Shown: positions 21,842 to 34,264, counted from the stretch's first letter. The stretch: 64,000 nucleotides of DNA from Dermacentor variabilis (GCF_050947875.1 NC_134574.1:104206969-104270968), one strand, 5' to 3'. The notes: generated from the sequence alone by a model not told the origin. Numbers and translations: made by a program.

Positions 21842-24800
21842 ATGGGTGTTCAGATATTGCAATGGAATGCCAGAGGCCTTTTGCATAACCTACATGACGT
21901 CAAAGAATTGTTATCTACGTATAAGCCTAGAGTGTTCTGTGTTCAGGAGACGCACCTAAAATCAAGTGACTCGAACTCCCTAACTCAGTTTGGAATTTTT
22001 CGTAAAGACCGTGATGATGGACATGCTGCATCAGGTGGCGTGGCAATAATAATATCAAAGACTGTTGCATGCCAAAATCTCCAACTTAACACGCCTTATG
22101 AAGCAGTAGCCGTACGAGCTATTTTGCTTAATAGGCTTGTTACTGTATGCTCTTTGTACATCCCACCAGACAAGAGGCTCGACATTACTGAGTTTGAAAA
22201 ACTAATAGACCAGCTTCCTGAGCCGTATATTGTGGTTGGTGATTTTAATGCTCATAGTGGACTCTGGGGGGACTCACGTTGTGATGCAAGAGGCCGCGTA
22301 ATTGAAAAATTCCTTCTATCCTCCGCAGCATCCCTGTTTAACAAAAAGTTCCCGACTTATTATAGCATTACACATAACACCTACTCCTCAATAGATCTGG
22401 CGGTTGGCTCTGCAACACTTCTGCCATTGTCTGAATGGAGAGCTCTCACAGACTCCTTTGGAAGTGACCATTTTCCAGTTCTCTTAGAGGCAATACATAC
22501 GTATGACCCACCTGTGAATCCAAAAAAATGGAAACTAAACGCTGCAAACTGGGCAGAATTCAAAGAGCTCGCATGTATATCCCTTGAATCCATAAGGCAG
22601 CTTGACATTGAAGAAATGACCGCCTATATAACTGAGCACATTATTCATGCCGCGAAACAATCGATACCACAAACCTCTGGTAAAATAGTGAATCCTAAGC
22701 CCTGGTGGAATGAAGAGTGCAAGCAAGCACGAAAAGAACAAAACAAAGCCTGGCGTACGTTTTCGAAATATCCAACAGAAGAAAACCTTATAAATTTCAA
22801 ACGTGCAAAAGCAAACGGAAGACGCATTCGTTGGGAAGCCAAGAGAGATAGTTGGAGAAATTATATCGGCTCAATAAACTCATACAAAGATAGCCAGAAA
22901 GTGTACAGTAGGGTTCGAAGGCTGAAGGGGAATACCACACTACCCTTGCCCGTGGTAAATGACACTGTGTCTACATTAGAAGGGCAAGCAGATGCTTTGG
23001 GCGAACACTTTGAGCACATATCGAGTTGCGCGAATTACACAAAAGCATTCCTTACATATAAAAAATTAGCTGAGTCAATACCCTTCTCCTTCCGAAAATC
23101 CCATAGCGATGGGTACAATTGCCCATTCACGATGCAAGAATTAAAAATAGCTTTGCACAACTGCAAAAACTCTGCGCCAGGATTAGACAGTATTAATTAT
23201 GAGATGGTCAAGCACCTACCCGAGGAAACACTTGAATGCCTCTTATACCTGTTCAATAAAATTTTCTGCAGTGGTCGATTGCCGTCCTGCTGGAAGGAAG
23301 CTATAGTAGTGCCAATATTAAAGCATGGAAAAGACCCCTCCTATGTACAGAGCTACAGACCTATCGCTCTAACGAGCTGTGTATGTAAGGTGTTTGAAAA
23401 AATGACAAACCGCCGATTAATGTTCTTTTTGGAATACAATAGAATTCTGGATCCCCACCAAGCCGGTTTTAGGCCAGGAAGGTGTACAACAGATAGCCTA
23501 GTTCTACTTGAGAGTTATATACGAGACGCATTTGTTCATAAGCAATACTGTCTATCAGTATTTTTTGATCTCGAAAAAGCTTATGACACTACCTGGAGGT
23601 ATGGCATATTGCAAGACCTCGCGTCGTATGGCGTGTCAGGCAACATGTTTAATATAATAAAAAGCTACCTGTCGGAACGAAAGTACAGAGTAAGGGTGGG
23701 AACTGCAGTGTCGAGAGTCTTTGTGCAAGAAAACGGTTTACCACAAGGAGGAGTGCTCAGCTGCACACTATTCTTAGTTAAAATGAACACACTACAAAAA
23801 ACACTCCCACCATTTATATCCTACTCACTATATGTAGATGATATACAGATAAGTTTTAAATCATGCAATCTGTCCATATGCGAGAGGCAGATTCAGCTGG
23901 GAGTGAACAGGCTTTCAAAATGGGCGGACAAGAATGGCTTTCGCTTTAATGAAGAAAAGACGACATGCGTGTTATTTTCTCGGAAAAGAGGCATACATCC
24001 TGAACCGAATATTACGATGAACGGGTATGTGCTTAGTGTAAAAAAGGAGCAGAAATTTCTTGGCGTTATATTGGATGATAAGCTCTCGTTTGTGCAACAT
24101 ATAAAAAACATAAAAATGAAATGCTTAAAAACTATGAATATCCTCAAAATTCTTTCGCACCAGTCGTGGGGAACTGACAAGAAATACTTGCTCTCGCTAT
24201 ATAACAGTTTGATTAGAACACGTATCGATTACGGGAACATTGTCTACCAATCAGCTTCACGTTCTGTTTTAAAAATTCTGGATCCTGTACATAACCTTGG
24301 CATGCGACTAGCCCTAGGTGCATTCCGTACTAGCCCTGTTCCAAGTTTGCACGTAGAAGCTAATCAGTGGAACCTAGACCGCCAACGTAAGTACTGTAGT
24401 TTTATGTACGCACTTAAGATTAGTTCCAACCAAGAACACCCGTGTTACAAAATGTTGAAGAGCACAGAAACGCAAACCCTCTTTGCAAAGCGGCCATCAT
24501 TACCAAAGCCATCTTTATTGAAAGCACAGTCGCTATGTCAAGAAAACAACATACTGCTGTCGGACGTTCACCTGCATAACACTAACGAGTTAGTAGCACC
24601 ATGGGAATCAGTCACCATACATTGTGACTTCTCGTTCACAGAAACAAACAAAAAGCATACACCCCAAGAAGCTGTAAAACAACACTTCTTATCACTACAG
24701 AGTAAGTACAAGTGTCCAGAATTTTACACTGATGCTTCAAAAACTGCTGAAACAACATCATGTGCTGCAATTGGTCCAGATTTTGTAGCCCATTTAAGAT

Positions 24801-25558
24801 TAAACAAATACACAAGTATCTTCACTGCTGAAGCTCACGCTGTACTCCTCGCAGTTAAAGAAATAACAACAAAACAGATCAATCAATCGATAATATACAC
24901 AGATGCCTTAAGTGTGGTCCGGTCAATACACCTTGAAAAACAAAGAAAGAATCCGGTGATAAACACTCTCATCAGCAGCTTAACCTTAGCCTACAAGAGA
25001 GGGCTACATATTATAATCTGCTGGGTACCTGGCCATACTAGTATACTTGGTAATGAAGCGGCAGACGCAAATGCGGCCTTAGCAGGTCTAAGGCCCCAAA
25101 TAGATTTAAGTTATGTACCATATACAGATATGAAACCTGTCGTTCGAGGAATACTGCGTCACGCATGGCAAGAAGCTTGGGACACAGAAAATAATAACAA
25201 ACTTCGCATCATCCAACCCTACATTACCCAAACACCTGTACACCGGCATAGAAAGGAGGAAGTAATGATGTCGAGACTGAGGATAGGACACACACATGCA
25301 ACTCACTCATACTTGCTAACAGGTACTGATCCACCGGTCTGCATTAGATGTGGAAATCAACTCACAGTCATCCACGTTCTTATAGAATGCCCTGGCATGG
25401 AAGCTACGCGAAAAAAATACTTTCCTGAACTTTACCGCACCAATTTACCCATGCACCCTACATTTTTCCTATCGGCTGAGCCGATGTTCCCACTCGACCG
25501 GCTGTTCAGTTATCTTAATGATGTGAACTTTTTGAAGAATATATCTTACCGCTTTTAA
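21842..25558 (+). CDS. I-type LINE ORF2: APE endonuclease, reverse transcriptase, RNase H
   Basis: The protein has 1238 residues and no stop. An APE-type endonuclease occupies about residues 1-225 with WNARG, QETHLK, VVGDFNAHSGLWGD, SSIDLAV and GSDHFPV, so the catalytic Asn, Glu, Asp and His are present. Reverse transcriptase lies at about 470-760: SYRPIALTSCVCKVFEKM, HQAGFRPGRCTTDS, FFDLEKAYDTTW, GLPQGGVLS and the catalytic YVDD near residue 664. RNase H lies at about 955-1090 with FYTDASK, TAEAHAV, IYTDALS and GNEAADANA, giving the full D-E-D-D set. A C-terminal C-x2-C-x7-H-x4-C motif (CIRCGNQLTVIHVLIEC) is near residue 1160. It nicks target DNA and copies the element RNA in place. It sits in the same orientation as the disrupted gypsy. 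Confidence 0.95.
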   Translation: MGVQILQWNARGLLHNLHDVKELLSTYKPRVFCVQETHLKSSDSNSLTQFGIFRKDRDDGHAASGGVAIIISKTVACQNLQLNTPYEAVAVRAILLNRLVTVCSLYIPPDKRLDITEFEKLIDQLPEPYIVVGDFNAHSGLWGDSRCDARGRVIEKFLLSSAASLFNKKFPTYYSITHNTYSSIDLAVGSATLLPLSEWRALTDSFGSDHFPVLLEAIHTYDPPVNPKKWKLNAANWAEFKELACISLESIRQLDIEEMTAYITEHIIHAAKQSIPQTSGKIVNPKPWWNEECKQARKEQNKAWRTFSKYPTEENLINFKRAKANGRRIRWEAKRDSWRNYIGSINSYKDSQKVYSRVRRLKGNTTLPLPVVNDTVSTLEGQADALGEHFEHISSCANYTKAFLTYKKLAESIPFSFRKSHSDGYNCPFTMQELKIALHNCKNSAPGLDSINYEMVKHLPEETLECLLYLFNKIFCSGRLPSCWKEAIVVPILKHGKDPSYVQSYRPIALTSCVCKVFEKMTNRRLMFFLEYNRILDPHQAGFRPGRCTTDSLVLLESYIRDAFVHKQYCLSVFFDLEKAYDTTWRYGILQDLASYGVSGNMFNIIKSYLSERKYRVRVGTAVSRVFVQENGLPQGGVLSCTLFLVKMNTLQKTLPPFISYSLYVDDIQISFKSCNLSICERQIQLGVNRLSKWADKNGFRFNEEKTTCVLFSRKRGIHPEPNITMNGYVLSVKKEQKFLGVILDDKLSFVQHIKNIKMKCLKTMNILKILSHQSWGTDKKYLLSLYNSLIRTRIDYGNIVYQSASRSVLKILDPVHNLGMRLALGAFRTSPVPSLHVEANQWNLDRQRKYCSFMYALKISSNQEHPCYKMLKSTETQTLFAKRPSLPKPSLLKAQSLCQENNILLSDVHLHNTNELVAPWESVTIHCDFSFTETNKKHTPQEAVKQHFLSLQSKYKCPEFYTDASKTAETTSCAAIGPDFVAHLRLNKYTSIFTAEAHAVLLAVKEITTKQINQSIIYTDALSVVRSIHLEKQRKNPVINTLISSLTLAYKRGLHIIICWVPGHTSILGNEAADANAALAGLRPQIDLSYVPYTDMKPVVRGILRHAWQEAWDTENNNKLRIIQPYITQTPVHRHRKEEVMMSRLRIGHTHATHSYLLTGTDPPVCIRCGNQLTVIHVLIECPGMEATRKKYFPELYRTNLPMHPTFFLSAEPMFPLDRLFSYLNDVNFLKNISYRF

Positions 25559-25793
25559 ACTCATCTTCTCTACGCTACCTGAAATCCTACATGATCATCC
25601 TAAATTCTCCCAAGAAATGCAAGCCTTATGTTTTTAATTCGTAGGCCTTTGCAGCCACCGCAGTACATTACAGGCATTGCAACCCACTATACCTGCTGAC
25701 ATGTTTATAACATTCTACTGCACTACTAAACATCGTTGCTGGCGCTCTTTGGCCGTTGTAGCCCTTGCGCCATAAATACTAAACAAACTCATC

Positions 25794-26333
25794 ATAGACA
25801 TGTTATCCAAATAAGTTTCCGACGACCACCGTGACTGGAATCTGGCTCTACCTTACATTACGTTTGCATACAACTCTTCCCGTCTCGAAACTGCTGGTTT
25901 TCCTCCGTTTTACCTCTTGTATGGCCGCGAACTAACGCTACCACTGGACACTGTGCTTTCGTCCGCCACAGCTTCAACTAGCGATTATGCCCGTGATGCA
26001 ATCGCCCATGCTGACCGCGCTCGCCAACTTGCGCGCGCTCGTCTACAAGTGCCTCAAGACAAGCAGAAGCAACGCTACGACCTCCGTCACCGTGATGTCC
26101 ATTTTGTGCCCGGCAGTCTCGTGTTGCTTTGGTCACCTTCGCGTAAAGTTGGCCTATGTGAAAAACTCCTTTCTTGTTACACAGGTCCATATTACGTGCT
26201 CCGAAAAGTGACTGATGTCACCTATGAAATCGTTCTAGCCACGCCCCCTACGTCCTCCGCTGTGACAACCAGTGACATTGCCCACGTCGCCCGACTCAAG
26301 CCCTACAACTCTCCACGCGCCTTGGATATTTAA
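25794..26333 (+). pseudogene. Gypsy integrase, 3' part after the LINE
   Basis: Beginning with the right copy of the target-site duplication (25794-25808), the integrase frame resumes: an early stop in the first codons, then DDHRDWNLALPYITFAYNSS and the C-terminal domain with FVPGSLVLLWSPSRKVG and KLLSCYTGPYYVLRKV (GPY/F-type module). It ends at 26331-26333 after HVARLKPYNSPRALDI. A purine-rich tract (gctgggggtg) lies just before the right LTR and could be the polypurine tract. Confidence 0.85.
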
Positions 26334-26365
26334 CAGCACCGTGACGGTGCTCCTGCCGCTGGGGG

Positions 26366-26482
26366 TGTAGTATTACGATATCATCGAGCGATGCTCAAGA
26401 AACGAGCCGCCGCGAGAACGACGATGAAGTTGGTCGGTGCGCTTGGCGCTTCTGTCTGTGTCTTTCTACACGACACGCAACA
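26366..26482 (+). repeat. 3' LTR of the interrupted gypsy (shortened)
   Basis: It starts tgtagtattacgatatcatc and ends cgacacgcaaca. Compared with the left LTR it lacks an internal block of about 58 bp after cttggcgc. The remaining sequence is over 90 percent identical by eye. Confidence 0.75.
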
Positions 26483-27589
26483 ATATGAACGCAAGAAAAA
26501 GGACACGAACAACAACAGAAGAAAGGACACAAACGTTATCTTGCAACAGAAAGTTTCAAGGAAGCACCTGAACAAATCTGCACAAGGAGGAATGTAGCAA
26601 ATTTATTGTTGTTCTATGTAGAGAGCTCCGGTATCACCCGAAAGGGGAAGCATTGATTGTGAGCTACCAAAGTTCGCGGCTCACCTTTGCAAGCTTTCCC
26701 TCGTACTTAAAGCATACTGCGGGCGGTGGCGATGGTATCGCACTTGGACTTCGTATGAAATGTCACGGCAATGCCTATGGCGGCGTGCCTGCCTGTTTCG
26801 CACACTTGTTGCAGAGATGACTTGCACGACACGTCCGCAGTGCCACTTTGAGCCTCTACCTCGAGACAACTTTGTTCGACGCTTTCGCTTCCACATGGGC
26901 TCCATATGGAATGCCTCAATGAACACCCGGTTCTGTACACGGTCTTTCTTCTTTATACCGCACCAGTTTTGCATGCATGTTTCAATCGTACTAGCCATAG
27001 GGAGGGGGGAGGGGTAGGGGGCGAGCCTTTGTGGCAGCGCTACAACCAGCTAGGGCAGCGCCGAGGAAAAATACCACCGCTTGTGGATTTGGGATGTGGA
27101 TAAGAACATGATTAATCGCCCAATACGAGCGGACGCCCCTACCCACCACTCCCGAAACTATCGCTACTATTGCTGGCCCGTTTCCATAAAGTGTTGCTGT
27201 GGCCACTCACTCTTCTGCCTTCAAATACTCAAAATAAAACGTTTAAGTAATACCAATGGGCAAGCAAATATTGCTGTATGGAAATAATATTAAAATGTAC
27301 GAGTAGAAAAAGAACAAACGGGAAGTCCAGGGTGTCACGATACCTAAAGCCCACAATGCAGCAGTGAAACGCAAAAGTACAGGAGCCATCTTTCTGCTCA
27401 AATTTCAGATATATATACACAAGGTCCTTTGTACAACTAATATACTTCCCTTGGTAACGTTTGATGTACACTACGCGCCAAATCAGGTACGCATTTATGA
27501 AATTATGTACAAAGCATCAACTGGAATAACTCTACATGAACATCTTCTCTTATGATTTAAAAGGAAGCTTTAGCTAGGGCCCAACTCCA
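26483..27589. other. No recognisable gene
   Basis: Mixed frames on both strands around 26681-27017 are shadows without a domain. A G-rich tract (27000-27021) and several short AT-rich pieces are present. Nothing is supported. Confidence 0.4.
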
Positions 27590-28310
27590 ACGCGACCTAT
27601 TCAAATACATGGAAAACACAGAAACGCTTTTCTGAGGTAACCCCTTGACCGATTTAATGAAATTTGCTGCATTTGAGACAGAGAGAGAGAGCTAAATTCT
27701 AGTGACTGTTGGGAGCGGAATTTCTACTTAGGGCCTGAATTTTGGTAAAAGAATTTTAAAAAATTTGAAAGTTCGAAAAAATGAAGAGCGTAAAGTGTAA
27801 AAATTATAGTCCTGCATCAAAAAGAGATATCGCAGTTCTGTAAACAGCATCCATTAGATCATTCAAAGCGCACAAATTCAGTATGTCAATTGATATCTTA
27901 CGCGAAATGGTTACGTTATGTACAAGGGGTCTGCAGAAGTTGTATTTCCATATTGCTAAATTTTTTCAGATTCATGTGTAACATATGAATTCTGTTCGCT
28001 TCAAATGTACTATTAGTTGCAATTCATATAATTGTTGTAAGGTTTTTTATTGCTGAGTTACAAAGCAGTAAACTTGATAGTTTCGTCTCCTGAAAATTTT
28101 CGATTTTTGCTAATTTTTAGTAGAAAAATTGATGACATAAATAAAGAATTATGAGTCAACAGTCACTAGATGTTAAGTCTTTCTTTTAAATACAACAAAC
28201 GTCCTCAAATTTGATGCAATGGTCGCCGAGAAAAATGTATTATGCTTTCACATGTATTTAAATAGGAGCACCCGAGCAAAATCTCCTTAAGCCTAAAACC
28301 AGGACGGTTC
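27590..28310. repeat. AT-rich dispersed repeat (tentative)
   Basis: The segment is non-coding with phrases such as aaaaagagatatcgcagttctg, catccattagatcattcaaa and ctgaaaattttcgatttttg that I recognise as recurring in tick genomic sequence. Only one copy is in the window, so the repeat status cannot be shown here, and the ends are approximate. Confidence 0.35.
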
Positions 28311-28645
28311 AAACGAATCTCAAAATACTAGGTGTTTTCTCCTAGTTATCTCTATATCATAACGATGTACTCAATCTCCCAATATTCCGCACATATTCCA
28401 GACAACCGCGATTTTCACCATTATATGCCCAATTTCTTTTTCTTTCATTCTAAGTAGCATCTTTTGCCTTGAGGAAACCGGGATGTATTGCTTGTTCGTT
28501 TTTTATTCAAAATTATAACGAGATCAAGATACGCACTTATCTTCATTTTCTTTTTTTGTGTGCCTGTTCATGTCTTCCGGCAATAGTACCGCTTCTACGA
28601 AGACAATTACAACTATCACCTCATTATAAAATGTCGTTAAACTAT

Positions 28646-28646
28646 G

Positions 28647-28681
<35 letters not shown>
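28646..28681 (+). repeat. (CAA)n microsatellite
   Basis: About 12 CAA units, giving a poly-Gln shadow frame. Confidence 0.9.
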
Positions 28682-31600
28682 AAAGAACATTAGCCCGGAT
28701 CGCCTATGATAGTAGCACTTCTACGCATACATGTACTTGTAATAGTTGTCATGTTTAACTTTGCAAGCTCAGACTAATTTTATAGGGAATACATATATAT
28801 AGGATTCTAAAAAATTACCGCATAAAATTGCAACAAAAATGATCAGTAAAATGTGCAATCTCCATGGTAAGCACCGCGAAATGTATCGTGCTTTGAACTG
28901 CACTCGAAACGTACAACCTGGCTTATAAAGGAGGCTATATGAAGGATCTAGAACGCTTCTGGGCCAATAAGATAAAAATAAGTATATTAAAGGAATAGGG
29001 CGAGAACAAACAATCATCAAGAAGCATAGTCTCGCGAACATACATACTGCACCGGCGGTTTCCAATTTTTTTTTTCACTTGCGTATTGGCATATAAGTGA
29101 AGGGGCGTGCAAAGCCAACTACAAGCTCCTCGCATATAAAGGTAACAAAGCTTGCAGAAATGACGTTTAGAAAAAGGTAATAGCTATTTTAGTTTCATAT
29201 AAAAGCTGCAATCCAAGCAGCGAACCTGGATACTGGCATTATCCTGACGTCTTGACATTATTAAAAAAAAAAGGATCACTGGCGTTGTGCAGCCGTAAGG
29301 TCACGTATGACATCGCTCTTAAATATAAAAAGTGCCCGCGCGTTTCTTTTAGCAACGCTTGAGAGAAAGGAGCGAGCTGTTTAATAACGTCACGGAGCAT
29401 CCACCTTTTGAAAACAAAACGGATTCCAAGGAACAAATATTTAAGTATATTATTTAGGGCCCTCTGACCATTTACAAGAAGTTTGCTGTGCTTTAACTGG
29501 CATACCAGTACTACCTTTTCATTTGTTGAAACACATTCAGGCTAGAAGTAAAGAGGATACTAGTGTGGCACATTCATGTTCCGCAGTTACGGACTACTTG
29601 CTGCATTTATTTAATGAATGTATCATGGTAGTGCAGCAAGGATTGTGACCAGAGTGGCGATTTACTTTTTTTAATCGCTGATGACATGCTGGTCTCTTAA
29701 AAACGATTTCCAGGAATGAACTTATGAAAATAGTTTGCAGATTACCAGGTGCTGTTGCATGAGTATCTGTTACTAACACTAAAAAGAATTTTCTTAATGA
29801 TGCCATTGCATTTGGATGTAAAATTGCTCCTCCAGAAATGTTTACCGATGCTTGGATAAGGTTCACGAAAGCGATTCTGTACGTAATAGTTTAAGATGAG
29901 CTGCCTTAAAGCAAGGCAGGAAGAATGTTACCACTCTGCTGCTATTTTGAAATACGGGAGCGGTGTTGGTGGCCAGTCCTCCGCAGGAAACGGAGAACCT
30001 CGTTTCGATGTAACTACGTTGGTATCCATAGCGGAAAGCAGAAGTGCAATTCGAACAAATATGGCGGTAACTGGTTGTTAAAAAGAGCTAAACACACATC
30101 TGCAATACTTTGTGTAGCAAAAACCAACATAAGCAGTCCAACTATGGAAGAAACCTGCTTAAAGCTTTTAATCCTTAGTGTAGAACAGTTCATTACCATT
30201 CATTTATTGGGACAATAAAGTAAAAAAATATTTTGATCTCTAATAATAAATTACCATTTGGCAATAACAAAAACGCGACGCCTGTCAGGAGAAAAGGCGC
30301 GGTAAATGAGGCAATTAAGGCGCGCAAATATGATGAAACGTGGCAGCGGCGGCTTTATTTCGCACCTCAGCTTGCAAGGACATGCGTTTTGACTGCGCAT
30401 GCTACTAGCTATTTATATGCTTATTGGTAAACATTACCTACGGTGTGTAAGAAATTAGCAAAACATTGAACATGGTGAGTTTGGGGAAACTTTCCCCATC
30501 CAACGTGACCAAATATCAAAGATATAATTCGCCATTTGTAACGTCACCCTGACATACAAGCGCTGGGGTTTCAGCGCGAAATAAATAAAAAAAGATGCCT
30601 TGTTTTGACTTTTATTATATGTTTTAATCATTCGGCAATTACCAATAACTTATTGATAATTTAGTTTACAAAGAATACTCTATCAGTATGAAGTAGCTTT
30701 AGACTGGTTTAGTGTTTTTCGTGAGCGTACCTTTAATACAATAGTTTGCCTTTACCGCTGTTATCTATTCTGGCTGTTCATTTGTTTTCGTCGTTGTGTG
30801 CACACTTAGCACAGCTATGCATGAAGACAAATTTGTTCTACTAACCTCAGCAAGCTTCTAATGATTAAGTATATTTTGTTGCAAAGAGTGCAGGCGAAAA
30901 TCTACCCTAGTAAGTGTACCTATAATCGCTAATTTCAATTTTCCTGAGACAATGGTAAGATGTGCCATACAAAAAACATGCTGTGCTGTTTGCTTAGGTT
31001 TAATAGTGCTAACTCTTTGGGAACAGCAATGGTGAATAAACATTATTGGAGAGGTACACGACGTAAGAGACACAGCACCCTACATGAAAACCTTGTTCAC
31101 GTGACCTATATTTCACTGAATTTAACGATAAGATATACTAAACTAAACTAAACTAGACTATATTTAACACCAAGGGCACGTTTGCATCAGTTTTTAAAAG
31201 CATTTCACAATTTCTCTGCGCAATATTTAGGGCCATGCATCTCAAACAACGTGTCTGTTTGCCAACAGGTATGTCATTTCCTGTGCAGTGTTAGCCCGTA
31301 TTTATATACGGCTCCTACTTATACACTGCTCGCATTTATACACTGCTTTTTAGTAACTGTTGGTTCTTCTGTGCTTGAAAAGCTAGTCTAAAGAGTGAAC
31401 AAATTAATAATTCGCAATCTAATGTGTCCGCCGTTCACATACAGCACAATTAATTTAATGCAAATATTTTACGGGTTGATGACAGCACGTTTAATTCAGG
31501 TTGATATTCATGGCTGTGCACTTTTTTCTCCCTTTGAATGGTATGACTGACATATGTGCAGCGCTATAAACGCACACCACAAGAAACAGACTGAACTGGC

Positions 31601-34110
31601 ACTCTGAAGCAACTCATTTGCTTCAACAGAATGAATGGATAACAGCAGCGCTTGGAGCAACAATAAAAACAGACATCCATTCATCACGCATGCAGTTTAG
31701 CGTGGCATCCTGATCAAGCTAACCGCAGTTTCTGATAGACAGTCATACATGAGGTTTTCACAGAGCTGCCATGTTCATTTTTAATTCAGAAAGCTTGAGA
31801 TATTATTTTATTCCCTTTCTAAATCAACAATGCAAGTCACAAGCGTTCTGGCAAAAACACGAGGATATCCTCATTGAGAAAGTACTATGGGCAGCTGCAC
31901 GCTTAAGATGCAACTGCCCGTGTGATAGTTCAACTAGTTGTTCAAACGCCTCAAAAAGGGGCATGTCAGCAATTATCCGTTTTTCTAAGCAAACCTCTAA
32001 ATGAAAACTATTATTATGGTAGATTATTTGAAGTCGTTCGCATGTACAACGGGTGGGAACTCTTTGAGCACCCCTTACATTGCTCTCCATATATGCATTC
32101 TATTACCTTAGTGAGACAAATAGGTACAATCCGCACATTGTTGCTATTTGCGAAGCTGGCAACAAAAAATTTTGTTGGACAGCGGCACATACCCAGTATT
32201 ACATACAAACTGACCCACGTTTTCCCTGTCGGTTGCTTTCGAACCCTGTTCTGCTGGAACATTACACCAACGCACTTTCCATCCGACCGTGAACTACCCA
32301 GAACCATGTTTGCAGCACAAAGGTTAGATACACCAAAAAAGTAAATACCAGTTCCACGCATTGAAAGCTGTCAGAAGAACAAAGCTGGTAATCGCTTTCA
32401 CAAGTGTGAACTCGTGTTTAGCCGGATTTTCATGAGTCTTCTTTCTCGTTGTCCTCGTTTTGGTTGATTGGAGCTTAGGTTTCGGACTATCGCACCCGTG
32501 GTAGCTGTGGCCCCACTCACGGCCGAAGAATTCTTTCTTGAAGCATCCATCAGCACCCTTCGTGGTAGAAATTACTCTGTATCGACGTATCTGCTCGAGC
32601 TCCTACTTACGAAGTTGTTAGTTAGCGTGCCTCTGCTGGCGCTTGGCTTGGGTTGCCTTCACTTGAAAGTGGCGGTTGGCTCGCCTCCACCGCGCTTGGC
32701 TTGCCCTTGCCGTTCTCGATCCTCGGTGGTAGCGTCGTTTCTAAGCTGGTTTTTTGGTTGCGCTTTTCGCTCTCGAAGCTCGGAATTTTAGCGACGTTGG
32801 CACTGCCACTTTGGTGCGAGCTCCTGCTGCCGCTCGTGCCCATCGGAATCCATGGTGCGAAAGAACGCGCGCGGGCGAAACACCTGCTTCTATACCCATC
32901 ATCTCCCCCTTCTCAGGCTTCTGCTCGGCCCCCTGCCCGACTGCGTGACACCGGACGTCGGACGGCGAAGGCTCGACTTAGAACAGCTCCGCAATTAAAT
33001 GTCACAGTTTCGCCCTAAATACGAAGGATCCACTGCGATAGAAAATTATTTGTCAGCTGTACAAAGTAAGGATAGTAGCTTTATCCTGCGTATAAAGTCG
33101 CAAACATAGCCATACTAAATGAATTAACTAGCATGGTGTCAAGAATGCACAATTATACTTGAACACACCTGACTCGATGACCACGGACTGTCTTTGTTGA
33201 GACACTGACGTGAGGAAGCGTGATAACCGCAGCAGCGAGAGAAATGACCTTCTCGCTGCCTCACTTTTCAATTCGAACTAAGGAGCGAGAACACAGTGCA
33301 CGCGAAGCTACCAACACTCGCGCACTCTGTCGCCCTCGCAGATCCCTTTCAAGACAGGACCCGCGGTTGCACTCCGCCGCACCATACGCAGCCGCCGCTG
33401 GGGTCGAACGCCAAAGAGGTCACCGACAAACGTTCGCCTGTAGTGGATGCAAGAACTCAAGGACAGCGCTGTACCGAAAGTGCAGCCTAATTAAGCGGCT
33501 ATTATTTAGCCGACCAGCTAAGTTGCATTAACATGTTTACTAGTGTATTTGTCCTTCTTTGTTCGTCATTATTGTTTTTCCTGAACAATTACTGACCGAA
33601 TGAGTGCTGCGCGTCTCTGAAAAGTAAGTTCCTCGCATTCAAATTTGTCTAATCCTGGTTTTTACCGCTATTTCCAGTAAATTCAACAGAAAACAATATT
33701 TGAATTCTTACGGCATTTTTCCTTGCACTGTGTGATGCTTCTATATCCCCCTGTGAAGCAACCGCTGTAGCTCTCTAAAAATCCGTGTGGCGATGAGCAA
33801 GCCGAGTAAAGCCTGCTTTGCATAATACTTGTTTAGCTCGTTCAGCGCATAAAGAATATGGCTGTGTTTTCGTTTCACCGTCGTTTACTGTGGAGAGAAA
33901 AAATTGCAGGATTTAAATCGTGGGACGCCTTTAAAACACTGGAAATCAACTGCCGATTCAACGACGGCTATAAAAAGATATAAATCCATGTCATATCTAC
34001 CTGGGCTTCAGAAAGGCCGCTGTCGGTTACTTTACACAGCATAAGTAATTGCAAAATTCAACTTTTATAACTACGATATTGAAGCAGCGCACTTAAATAC
34101 ACTTAAATAT
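28682..34110. other. Long gene-free interval
   Basis: No frame exceeds about 143 codons and none has a recognisable domain. Candidates at 31922-32344 and 32468-33018 (plus) overlap equal-length frames on minus and lack splice signals or motifs. 33115-33180 resembles 13215-13300, and 33220-33430 shares blocks with 2217-2545, so part of the right end is dispersed repeat. A short TAAAC tandem run lies at 31136-31153. The rest may be intergenic or intronic. Confidence 0.5.
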
Positions 34111-34264
34111 TGCTGCGAGGGGGAAACAAGCACGAATGTTATTTATGCAAGCGAATGCTGAAGGCATGAGCTGACACTAGAACATGGCGGTCGAAACGCT
34201 TCAGCAAGAACAACACTTCTTCGTCATAATCTTTTGTCTGCACGTCCTGTTCTGCATCGCAACA
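34111..34264 (-). repeat. 3' LTR of the minus-strand gypsy (about 154 bp)
   Basis: Read on minus, it runs from tgttgcgatgcagaacagga to cgcagca. It matches 38925-39079, for example gcagaacaggacgtgcagac and the block around gccttcagcattcgc. Identity is moderate (roughly 75-80 percent by eye), indicating an old insertion. It is preceded on minus by a G/C-rich tract where a polypurine tract is expected. Confidence 0.65.

Larger units (their letters stand above)
20100..25793 (+). mobile_element. Full-length I-superfamily LINE, apparently intact
   Basis: The element spans 5694 bp between perfect 15-bp target-site duplications inside the gypsy integrase gene. It has a GC-rich 5' UTR (ccgcaggggcgtctgcg onwards, about 520 bp), ORF1 at 20621-21796 (nucleic-acid-binding, three CCHC knuckles), ORF2 at 21842-25558 (endonuclease, RT, RNase H, terminal CCHC), and a 235-bp 3' UTR. 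The 3' end reads cataaatactaaacaaactcatc, with no long poly(A), as in I-like LINEs. The presence of RNase H favours the I superfamily over jockey. Both ORFs are uninterrupted, so it is the best candidate in the window for a mobile autonomous element. Confidence 0.9.

Noticed and set aside
28469..28693. Frame ending in poly-Gln
   Set aside because: Produced by the (CAA)n microsatellite; the rest shows no domain.
31922..32344. 140-codon frame on plus with a 115-codon frame opposite
   Set aside because: No recognisable domain and codon content looks random.
32468..33018. Overlapping 107- and 121-codon frames
   Set aside because: Low-complexity Leu/Ser/Arg/Pro composition, equal open frames on minus, and no domain or splice context.
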